From Clostridia bacterium (lineage in GTDB: Bacteria > Bacillota > Clostridia > Christensenellales > Borkfalkiaceae), in the NCBI GenBank assembly GCA_900770945.1, contig CAAGME010000014.1, forward strand, positions 1 to 11,285: a stretch of DNA of 11,285 nt, given 5' to 3'. Shown here piece after piece: positions 1 through 7,100 of the stretch. A program made the position numbers and the translations under genes. The notes under the pieces are model-generated. The model was not told where the DNA came from and made no database searches. It worked only from the letters and a program-made list of their open reading frames with translations. Position 1 is the stretch's first letter; the number at the start of each line of letters is the position of its first letter.

Positions 1-2
1 AA

Positions 3-380
3 CAAGCCGTAACCGTCGAAGCGAGCGAAGCGGAAGAACTCCCCGTCGAAGAAAAGGAAGAGGAACAAGCCGTAACCGTCGAAGCGAGCGAAGCGGAAGA
101 ACTCCCCGTCGAAGAAAAGGAAGAGGAACAAGCCGTAACCGTCGAAGCTGAAGAAACGGAAGAACTCCCCGTCGAAGAAAAGGAAGAGGAAGAAGCCGTA
201 ACCGTCGAAGCGGACGATGCGGAAGAACTCCCCGCCGAAGAAAAAGAAGCGGAAGAAGCCGTAGTCGTTGAAACGAACGAAACGGAAGAACTCCCCGCCG
301 AGGAAAAGGAAACGGAAGAAGCCGTAACAGTCGAAGCGAACGAAGCGGAAGAACTTCCCGCCGAAGAAAAGAAAGAGGAG
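3..380 (+). repeat. 63-bp in-frame tandem repeat, six visible copies
   Basis: Units begin at 3, 66, 129, 192, 255 and 318, each exactly 63 bp, encoding 21 residues. The first two units are identical at the DNA level; the third differs only in a short block, and copies four to six diverge progressively. The array may continue upstream of the window. The pattern fits expansion by unequal recombination or replication slippage from the left side. Confidence 0.95.
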
Positions 381-938
381 CCGCAAGAAGAACCGATCTC
401 CGAAAAACCCGAAGAAAAACAAGAAAAGACTCAAACGAAGAAAGCCGAAACGACAGTCAAGAAAGCGACGGCTAAAAAGGCAACAAAGAAAGCGTCTCCA
501 AAAAAAGACGCCAAGCCGACGGAAAAGAAACCCGCCGCAAAAAAGGTTGACGAAGAGCAAACGCCCACCCGCTACTCCGGCAAATGGATAATCGAAAAAG
601 AAAACGACAGATTTTACGCAAAGCTTACGGCTTCCAACGGCGAAGTCTTGCTGAGAACGGAAAGTTACACCGCGCTTTCGGGCATTAAAAGCGGTATCGA
701 AACGGTAAAGAACAACATTCTCAGAAATAACTTTGCGATTTCGGTTGACAAATACGACAATTACTTCTTCAAAATTTACTCATCGTCCACTCGTCTTTTA
801 TGCGTAAGCGAAGGGTATTCCACAAAAGCCGCTTGCGAAAGCGCGATAGAATCGGTTAAGCGTTTTGCCAAAACCGCGGTTATCGTCAAAAAGCAAGACG
901 AAGTAAAGCCGGAAGAAAAACCGAGCGAACAAAACTAA
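3..938 (+). CDS. DUF1508 (YegP-like) protein with acidic repeat N-terminus, 5' partial
   Basis: The frame is open from the left edge, so the start lies outside the window; 311 residues are visible. Three regions follow one another. First come six copies of a 21-residue acidic repeat (consensus QAVTVEASEAEELPVEEKEEE) at 3-380. Next is a Lys/Ala/Pro-rich basic linker with KKA-type motifs (about 381-560), reminiscent of histone H1-like tails. Last are two tandem DUF1508 units (about 579-719 and 729-890), each with the typical order: an aromatic strand, a residue pair around F-Y/F-K, a serine- or asparagine-containing turn, then S-x-x-Y and a helix ending in I-x-S/T-V-K. The first unit carries the family's A-S-N-G-E turn. 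DUF1508 is a small domain of unknown function, usually found in short proteins. The strong charge segregation (acidic, then basic, then folded) suggests a flexible tether for binding nucleic acid or protein, but that is inference. A terminator follows the stop codon. Confidence 0.85.
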   Translation, partial: QAVTVEASEAEELPVEEKEEEQAVTVEASEAEELPVEEKEEEQAVTVEAEETEELPVEEKEEEEAVTVEADDAEELPAEEKEAEEAVVVETNETEELPAEEKETEEAVTVEANEAEELPAEEKKEEPQEEPISEKPEEKQEKTQTKKAETTVKKATAKKATKKASPKKDAKPTEKKPAAKKVDEEQTPTRYSGKWIIEKENDRFYAKLTASNGEVLLRTESYTALSGIKSGIETVKNNILRNNFAISVDKYDNYFFKIYSSSTRLLCVSEGYSTKAACESAIESVKRFAKTAVIVKKQDEVKPEEKPSEQN

Positions 939-973
939 GCATATCGATAAGAAATGTAATCCCTAACAAAACG

Positions 974-1006
974 CGACGGAGCTTTTCGCCCCGTCGTTTT
1001 TGTTTG
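974..1006 (+). terminator. Rho-independent terminator of the DUF1508 gene
   Basis: A stem CGACGG (974-979) pairs with CCGTCG (991-996). A short inner GC pairing extends it, and it is followed by a T-rich tract from 997. It lies 36 bp after the stop codon. Confidence 0.85.
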
Positions 1007-1037
1007 CCGTTTTTATAAAAATCCGTTTTTCATATAG

Positions 1038-1071
1038 AAAAAATCCTTGTCGACAAGCAAGGACTTTTTGT
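1038..1071 (-). terminator. Rho-independent terminator of the Ppx gene
   Basis: TCCTTG (1044-1049) pairs with CAAGGA (1058-1063). On the minus strand the stem is followed by a U run (complement of the A run 1038-1043). The T run on the plus side (1065-1069) means it could also back up the terminator of the convergent DUF1508 gene. A 12-bp palindrome, CTTGTCGACAAG (1046-1057), sits inside it and offers an alternative fold. Confidence 0.8.
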
Positions 1072-1079
1072 TTCTTTTA

Positions 1080-2594
1080 TTAAAGTATATCGAGATTCTT
1101 TTTGAAAATTCTCTTGAAGTCTTGCGCGACCGTTTTCGCCTCTTTAATTTCAAGCGACGCATCTCCCGCAAGTTCGGTTTTCATGATAACGGAATCGCCC
1201 AGAACGTCACAAACGATGCCCGTCACGCAGCCGGACATGCTTCTATCCAAGCTTTCGGCAATGCGGAGCATAACGCCGAGCTTTCTTATGACTTCAACGT
1301 CGGCTTCCGTGATGAACTCTTTATATTTGACGAGTTCGCTCATAGAAAAGTCATCGTTCTTATAAACTGATATAACGAGAGCCGCGAGGACGATTTCCCT
1401 CTGGCTTATTCCGTAAAGCGCGGAGTTAAGCGTAATATAGCTCGAATGTTTTTGATAGTCGTAATACTTAATGCTTGCGCCCGAGTCGTGAAGCATAGCG
1501 GCAACCTTCAAAATCCTCATATGCTGACGCGGGAATTTGTGAAGAACGCGAAGTTGCTTGAAGAGTTGAATGCAGATATTGAGAACCTGTTCGACATGCT
1601 TTTCGTTACAACCGTAGTTTTTGACGAGCGTTTTAAGGCTGTAACCCAAAACGTCCGAAATAGGCTTCTCGAAAGTTGAGGGCATGGCGTAGTTAAACAT
1701 AAGCCCTTCTCTAAGCCCGCAACCGGAAACGACCATTTCGTTAAAGCCGCAGTAACCTATAACCGACTGAATAACGGCGAGCGCGCTCGGGAGTATATCC
1801 GCGCGGGAAGAAGAAACGCCTTTGATTCTCTTCTTTTTGTCAAGGTCCATTGCTTTGAGCCTGTTATAAATATCTACGAATTCTTCGCTCTGGATATGAT
1901 AGTTGTGAATGATGGGATAAGGACTCTTTTTAACGATTTTGCTGATTTTGCCAAGCGCGCGGAAGGAGCCGCCCACAAGTATAAGCTGAGTTTCGGGGTC
2001 GATTTCTTTAAGCCATTCTATCGACGAAAGCTGTTGAATGAAAAACTCTTCGATTTTTGCCGTTTGTTCTGCCGGGGTAAGCCCGTCGGTGGCGAAAAGT
2101 TCCGTTAATGTGATTGCTCCGAAAGGAAGCGTTTTGAAGTTCAGAAGGTTGCGGCGGTTATAGTAAATAACCTTTGTCGCGCCGCCCGACACTTCGAGGA
2201 TAAGCCCCTTAGGCACGTCCATCGTGTTGATTATTCCGCGATAAATGTAAACAGCTTCTTCTTCGGCGGATAAAACTTTGAGCTTTATTCCGCAAGTCGT
2301 CGCAACCTCGTCCAAAAAACTCCTTTGGTTTTTGGCGCGCCTGACGGCGGCGGTCGCAACGGCGATAATTCTTTCTATTCCGTAAGCGTCGCACAGCTTG
2401 CGGAACATTTTCAGTGTTTTGATTGTTTCGGCTATTCGTTGCGGCTTCAAAAAGCCGTCTCTTTCCATATCCTTACCGAGCCTTACGCTTTCCTTAAGCT
2501 GGTCGATAACCATAAAGTGTCCGTCACCGAGCATTTTGACGATGACAAGCCGTGCCGAGTTAGAACCTAAGTCAATAATTCCGATTTTTTCCAA
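1080..2594 (-). CDS. ppx: Ppx/GppA family phosphatase with C-terminal HD-like domain
   Basis: Members of this ASKHA-fold family hydrolyse inorganic polyphosphate or convert pppGpp to ppGpp in the cytoplasm. The N-terminal phosphate loop I-I-D-L-G-S-N-S-A-R is at residues 6-15, the T-A-A-V-R-x-A-x-N motif at 81-89, the E-E-E-A segment with the conserved glutamate at 111-114, and the S-R-A-D-I-L-P motif at 263-269. The C-terminal part (about 310-504) resembles the HD domain of long Ppx proteins, with L-H-D-S-G at 368-372 and a following K-H-S-S-Y-I. The second phosphate loop is unusual, E-V-S-G-G-A-T at 134-140, where the family normally has D-x-G-G-G-S. The start chosen is TTG at 2594, giving 504 residues. 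AGAGG sits 7 nt before it and the conserved fold begins at once; the more upstream TTG at 2621 has no such site. Activity on polyphosphate versus pppGpp cannot be told from sequence. Confidence 0.88.
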   Translation of the reverse strand: MEKIGIIDLGSNSARLVIVKMLGDGHFMVIDQLKESVRLGKDMERDGFLKPQRIAETIKTLKMFRKLCDAYGIERIIAVATAAVRRAKNQRSFLDEVATTCGIKLKVLSAEEEAVYIYRGIINTMDVPKGLILEVSGGATKVIYYNRRNLLNFKTLPFGAITLTELFATDGLTPAEQTAKIEEFFIQQLSSIEWLKEIDPETQLILVGGSFRALGKISKIVKKSPYPIIHNYHIQSEEFVDIYNRLKAMDLDKKKRIKGVSSSRADILPSALAVIQSVIGYCGFNEMVVSGCGLREGLMFNYAMPSTFEKPISDVLGYSLKTLVKNYGCNEKHVEQVLNICIQLFKQLRVLHKFPRQHMRILKVAAMLHDSGASIKYYDYQKHSSYITLNSALYGISQREIVLAALVISVYKNDDFSMSELVKYKEFITEADVEVIRKLGVMLRIAESLDRSMSGCVTGIVCDVLGDSVIMKTELAGDASLEIKEAKTVAQDFKRIFKKNLDIL

Positions 2595-2701
2595 TTTACT
2601 ACCTCTATAGTCAAACCTCAACGGTACGCAAAAGTTTCCGCATACCCCGAAATAAAGTAATATCCTGCTTGGGTTTGTATAAAATAATTTTACTTACTAA
2701 G

Positions 2702-2730
2702 ATTATATAACAAAAATCTTATAAATGCAA
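2702..2730 (-). promoter_or_regulatory. Sigma-A type promoter of the Ppx gene
   Basis: On the minus strand TTGCAT (2730-2725) is followed by a 17-bp spacer and a perfect TATAAT (2707-2702). Transcription should start near 2695, leaving a leader of about 100 nt before the TTG start at 2594. Confidence 0.8.
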
Positions 2731-3004
2731 GAGGAAAAAACAATATTTGTGCAAATTTTTTCGGTATTTTTTTATTTTTTTTCTCATGGCGCGAGAATAT
2801 GTAAAATCTTCACTATTCGCTCACTTATTTGATAGCATTTAACGCTCGATTGTTGACTTTTTCGGCGTATTTTCGCTTAAATTTTGCACTTTGCTTTTGT
2901 GCAAATTGCACAAAAGGCATTTTTCGTTTACCGAATATGTAAAAAAAACGGCAATTTATGCTGTCGGTAACGTAAAAAGTTAAAAAATTTTTTTTAAAAA
3001 CTCA
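2731..3004. other. AT-rich intergenic region with GTGCAAA/TTTGCAC sites
   Basis: No coding sequence or RNA gene is recognisable. The region lies between the end of the second TauE-like gene and the Ppx promoter. It holds a perfect 23-bp palindrome (2894-2916), a related site at 2746-2757 (TTTGTGCAAATT) and a half-site at 2882-2889 (TTTTGCAC). Near 2941-2968 a weak stem followed on the minus strand by a run of eight U could end the TauE transcript, but its stem contains a mismatch. Confidence 0.6.
2894..2916. promoter_or_regulatory. Perfect 23-bp palindrome, candidate operator
   Basis: Eleven-base arms CTTTTGTGCAA (2894-2904) and TTGCACAAAAG (2906-2916) flank a single central base. Neither strand has the strong U run directly after the stem that a terminator needs, so a dimeric repressor site is the more likely reading. 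A related sequence lies at 2746-2757, just upstream of the Ppx -35 box. Confidence 0.45.
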
Positions 3005-3424
3005 TTAAGCCGTCTCTTTGTCGCCGATTTTTTTTGTTTTTTCGTCCGGCAAGTCCTTGTAAAGCTTAGGCGCGAAGAAAAATTGAAAAAACGCAAGAAC
3101 GATTAAAAACGCGCCGAAGCCCTTTTTAAGATACTCGCCGTCTATGCCGAGCGAAAAAACCGCAGCAAAAAACGAAGCTCCCGTGCAAGCAAAGATTACT
3201 TTGAAAAGCCCCTTCTTTTCGATAAGGCGGTTTTTGGCGTGCATCGCAACGGCGACAATCGCCATAGGAATAAAGCTGACAAGGTTTGCCGTTCTCAAAG
3301 CGTTAGCGTCGGGGCAAAAGAAAAGCGAAGCGAGCGGAATAAGCGCGGTACCGCCGCCCATTCCCATTCCGCCAAGTACTCCGGCAAGAACGCCGGAAAC
3401 AAAAAACCATAAAAATCTTAACAT
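3005..3424 (-). CDS. Half-length TauE/SafE family permease, second of a pair
   Basis: TauE/SafE proteins are membrane permeases for small anions such as sulfite or organosulfonates; full-length members are about 250 residues with two homologous halves. This protein has 139 residues, one half. It starts with a membrane segment ending in the family's glycine-rich motif (G-V-L-A-G-V-L-G-G-M-G-M-G-G-G, about residues 11-25), continues with a conserved R-T-A-N-L-V turn, and has hydrophobic segments around 48-60, 74-92 and 103-116. A charged cytoplasmic-type tail closes it. The start codon ATG at 3424 has AGAGG five bases upstream. Together with the half-length gene at 3628-3996 it probably makes a heterodimeric transporter (inference). 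Substrate unknown. Confidence 0.8.
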   Translation of the reverse strand: MLRFLWFFVSGVLAGVLGGMGMGGGTALIPLASLFFCPDANALRTANLVSFIPMAIVAVAMHAKNRLIEKKGLFKVIFACTGASFFAAVFSLGIDGEYLKKGFGAFLIVLAFFQFFFAPKLYKDLPDEKTKKIGDKETA

Positions 3425-3483
3425 AAAAACCTCTTTTTATAACCGTTATAGCAATATTTTACGATATATTTTAAAATCGTTTT

Positions 3484-3529
3484 TATATAGTTTTTTTAAT
3501 AAAACTTTACAAGTTATTTTATAACTTGT
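3484..3529 (-). promoter_or_regulatory. Promoter of the second TauE gene with overlapping 21-bp palindrome
   Basis: On the minus strand TTGTAA (3512-3507), a 17-bp spacer and TATATA (3489-3484) form a plausible promoter. The -35 box overlaps a perfect palindrome with 9-bp arms ACAAGTTAT (3509-3517) and ATAACTTGT (3521-3529), as expected for a repressor-controlled promoter. A second small palindrome TATAACCGTTATA lies at 3438-3450, in the leader. The rest of the 3425-3627 spacer is AT-rich without a recognisable gene. Confidence 0.55.
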
Positions 3530-3627
3530 TTACAAACACTTTTTTTAATCTTTTTTATACGCTTTTTTACTGCTTTTTGAATATCCGTATTTTGCATTCA
3601 TCTCGATGTAAAGCAAAGATAAAATAA

Positions 3628-3996
3628 TCATTTGAAAAACAACAGTTTTACGCCGGCAAGCAGCATCAAAACCGCGAATATCTTAGTTATAGCCGGGTTT
3701 TTAAGCTTTTTTAGAAGCAGCGCGCCGACAACTCCGCCCGCGCTTACGCCGAGGGTCGTTGCCGAAAGCAAGACCCAATCGTTTTTAAACGTGAAAAGAA
3801 GAATGCACGCGCTTATTACGGAAGCGGGAAGAATTACCGCAAGCGCGGTCGCGTGAGATTTTTTAGCCGTTAAGCCGAGAGTAAGCGCAAGCCCGGGAAC
3901 GACAATCATTCCGCCTCCACCGCCCAAAAGCCCGTTTATTATACCCGCGGCAAGCCCGACAAAATAGACGGAAAATTCTTTAAGGAAAGATTTCAT
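3628..3996 (-). CDS. Half-length TauE/SafE family permease, first of a pair
   Basis: A 122-residue membrane protein corresponding to one half of a TauE/SafE permease. It shows the signature A-A-G-I-I-N-G-L-L-G-G-G-G-G-M-I-V-V-P-G (about residues 16-35) followed by K-K-S-H-A-T-A-L (45-52), both typical of the family's N-terminal repeat. Three to four membrane segments are visible (about 10-25, 48-70, 78-95, 103-120). The protein ends right after the last segment, so no second half is fused. The ATG at 3996 has only AGGT immediately before it, an unusually tight and weak ribosome site. It is transcribed first, from the promoter at 4120-4148, and is followed 203 bp later by the partner gene on the same strand. 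Confidence 0.83.
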   Translation of the reverse strand: MKSFLKEFSVYFVGLAAGIINGLLGGGGGMIVVPGLALTLGLTAKKSHATALAVILPASVISACILLFTFKNDWVLLSATTLGVSAGGVVGALLLKKLKNPAITKIFAVLMLLAGVKLLFFK

Positions 3997-4091
3997 ACCT
4001 ATATTTTGAGCTTTAAGAAAAATTTTTTGCGAAAATTATCGTTATTTTAGGACTTTTTACATTTTTTTATGCGATAACGATTAGTAAAAGA

Positions 4092-4120
4092 TTGCTTTTT
4101 GCCGCTAATTATTGTATAAT
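4092..4120 (+). promoter_or_regulatory. Promoter of the lipoprotein gene
   Basis: TTGCTT (4092-4097), a 17-bp spacer and a perfect TATAAT (4115-4120). The start site should be near 4127, giving a leader of about 50 nt. It overlaps the promoter of the divergent TauE gene. Confidence 0.75.
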
Positions 4121-4148
4121 CTATAAAGTTGATAAAATCTTTTGTCAA
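4120..4148 (-). promoter_or_regulatory. Promoter of the first TauE gene
   Basis: On the minus strand a perfect TTGACA (4148-4143), a 17-bp spacer and TATAGA (4125-4120). Its -10 box shares base 4120 with the -10 box of the divergent lipoprotein promoter. The leader downstream contains an 8-bp inverted repeat, ATCGTTAT (4038-4045) and ATAACGAT (4074-4081). Confidence 0.75.
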
Positions 4149-4178
4149 AACAAATCATTACTCATTTAAAGGTGAACT

Positions 4179-7100
4179 ATGGACAAGATTAGCAAGTTTA
4201 ATCTGAAAAAGCTTCCGCTCATTTTAGGCGCGGCGGCTTTGGCGGTATCTATGCTCTTCACGGTTGCTTGTTCGGATAAAGGAAATTCGAGTTCTTCCTC
4301 TTCCTCTTCTTCCGAAACAAAAGTAACGCAAACGGATTATCAGACGATAGCGAACGGCGACTTCCAATTCGGCACGAACGAAAAAGAAGCCAAAGACTAT
4401 CCCGTATACACAGGCGTAAGTTGGTCCAAATCAAACGATTCGGTATCTAACACTTCCGCGACCTCGTCGAGCTACCCTTCGGGCATTATCGACACGACCG
4501 ATGACGTTTATAAAACGGTTTTCGGCGATTCCGTCGAACACGCTCCGACGGCTAACCCCCGCACGCCTTCGTACTACGGCTTAGTCAAAAACGAATACGT
4601 ATACTCGAGGGACAACGAGGACAAGAACGACGAAAACAAATACCCGACTCTCGGCACGAAGATCTTAATGATTCATAACTACTTAAAGTCCGAAAAGGGT
4701 AAAGGAACGGCGCAGAAGTTCACTTCTTCCACGACCGTTACCGTAGAAAACTACGGCAAAGTAAGCGTTTGGGTTAAAACCGACAAGCTTAAGACGAAAA
4801 CTCAGACGGAAGATTACGGCGCGTACATTTCGCTCACCAACAACGCGGGCGAACAAAAATCCCCTCTCACGGTAAGAAACATCAATACCGACGGTAAGTG
4901 GGCGCGTTACGATCTTTACGTCGAAGCGAGCAGTTACGCTACTTCCAAAATAAAAGTCGTTTTAGGTCTCGGCAGCGGCAGCAGAAACCTCACCGACGGT
5001 TACGTCGAGGGTTTTGCTTTCTTCGATAACGTAACTTACGAAGAAATAACCAAGAGCGAATACGAAGCGGCTAAGGGAACGGCGGACGCCACGAAGAGTA
5101 TCTTCAAGCTTGACGGCAGCGAATACGTAGACGCAACGGCAACCGAACTCAAAGTTACCCTCCCCGCAAAAACGGCTAAGGACAACGGCGAAAAATCCGA
5201 TAAGTACGTAGGAGATACGGAAGCGGCCGCAAAAGCAACGACCTATTCCGTCGCGCTTTCCCACAAACTTGCCGCTACTGCCGTAGAACTCCCCGCCGTA
5301 GGCACAACCATCAACGATGTTTATAACGGCAGTGATTACGGTTCCTCTCTTTACGACACGGGCTACAAGCCGTTTAACGAAATCGCAAGTCAATTCAACG
5401 GAGTCGAAAACCCCGTTTCCTCGACGGAAAAAACGCTTTACGTCAACCACAACGACGCAAACCTCGGCGCATCGACCAAAACTTTGTTCAAAGTAGGTTC
5501 GGGCAAAATAAAAGACGGCAAGTATTACATGCTTTCCTTCTATTCTAAGGTTAAAGCGGGCGCGGGGCAGACCGGCGCGGCGATTTCCGTAAACGAACCG
5601 ATGGCGGCGGAAGGCAAAAACTCCACAACCGTTCTTTCGGCATTCACGACCAACGATTACGAAAACGAAAAAACTTCCGACTGGGCTTTGACCAAGCTCT
5701 TCATCGCCAACAAGCTCGGCGACGGCGTCGAAAGAGAATACGAAATCGAAATCAACTTCGGCACGACGACGAACGTAACGGATAAGTTCGCCCTCACTCA
5801 AGGCTACGCGCTCTTCACGGGCTTTGCCTTAACGGAACTCCCCGAGGACGAATATAACATCGCAACAACTTCCGAAACATATACGGGCAGCGTTTCGCTC
5901 GGTCTCGATATGATAAACGGCGTCGAAGAAGATAAGACGGACGACAGCTACAACTTCACCTACGGCGCAAGCGACAACTTCACCGTAAAAACCACCCCCG
6001 CCTCTTCCGTTATGAATTACACGGGCGTTACGGGCAACCACAAAATGGTCGGCGGCGAAAAGACGGCTTACACGAACGAAAACGTAGTGTCCGGTATCAT
6101 CAACACCAAATATATAGACGCTTATACCACACTTGCCCTCACGGCGGACGAAGTAAACGCAATCAAGGCTCTTTCCAAGATAGGCGAAAACAAAGAACTT
6201 CAACCGCTCATCATAAAGAACAACACCGCAACCTCTTACGGCTACATCGGTTCTTCCAAGACCTTCTCCGCCGGCACGACGACGCTCGTTTCCGTCAAAG
6301 TAAAGGTACTCGGCAGCGCGAAGGCGTACGTTTACCTCGCGGTCGCCGATATGCTCGACGAAAACGCGGGTGCGGTACTCACCCTCACCGGTGAAAAGCA
6401 CGACGGCGAAAACGGATTTGAAAAACAGTTCGTTCAGGTAGTCACGAAAGACGACTGCAAAGAAAAGGGCGGCTGGGCTACGGTCAACTTCGTTATCACG
6501 GCAGGCAACGCGGATATTTCGTACAGACTCGAACTCTGGAACGGCGCAAGAGACGAAAGCGTTAAATCAAGCGGCACGGTACTCTTCGACGAAGCTACGA
6601 CTTCCACCCCCTCTATGGCGGAATTCAAGGCTAAGCTCGCCGCGGACGACACGATTGACGAAACAAAAACCATCAAGTACACGAGAAAGCCCTCTACCGT
6701 CAAGTACACCGATAAAAACGGCAAAGACGCGACGATGACGAGAACTTATACTTCCGAAGTCGTTTACGAACAGTACAAAATGTTCAAAACGGTTATCGCA
6801 ACTTACGAAACGATTGACGTCGAACACGAACTCGACGAAAGAACGAGCAACAGCTCTTCTTCCTCCTCTTCGTCCTCCTCGTCCTCTACGGAAAGCGAAA
6901 CAAGCTTCTCGCTCCCCTTGCAGATAGTTTCAATCGTTATTTCAGCATTGATGATAATCGCGATTGCAATAATCATCGTCAAGAAGATTGTCGGCGAAAA
7001 ACACAGAAAGAAAGTCGCTTCTCAGATTTTCTATCAGCGCGACAGCCGCGACGCCGCGCATGACGCGATAAAAGCAAACAAGGCTAAGCGCGAATCTGCG

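Noticed and set aside
3..380. CRISPR-like array
   Set aside because: The 63-bp units are contiguous without spacers and keep one open reading frame.
2853..2883. TTGACT and TAAATT on the plus strand as a promoter
   Set aside because: The spacer is 19 bp, the -10 box is poor, and no plus-strand gene follows.
3144..3524. Open frame of 126 codons antisense to the second TauE gene
   Set aside because: The minus-strand frame has clear family motifs and a ribosome site; the plus-strand frame does not.
4287..4313. Serine codon tracts of the lipoprotein as slippage (phase-variation) sites
   Set aside because: The tracts mix several serine codons without a pure repeat unit, so frameshift switching is unlikely; they read better as protein linkers.
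4962..5801. Open frame of 279 codons on the minus strand inside the lipoprotein gene
   Set aside because: It is a shadow of the strongly biased plus-strand coding frame: its product is rich in Arg, Val and Phe in a low-complexity way, shows no family motif, and has no supported start.
5829..6401. Open frame of 190 codons on the minus strand inside the lipoprotein gene
   Set aside because: Same shadow effect; fully covered by the plus-strand gene and without recognisable domains.
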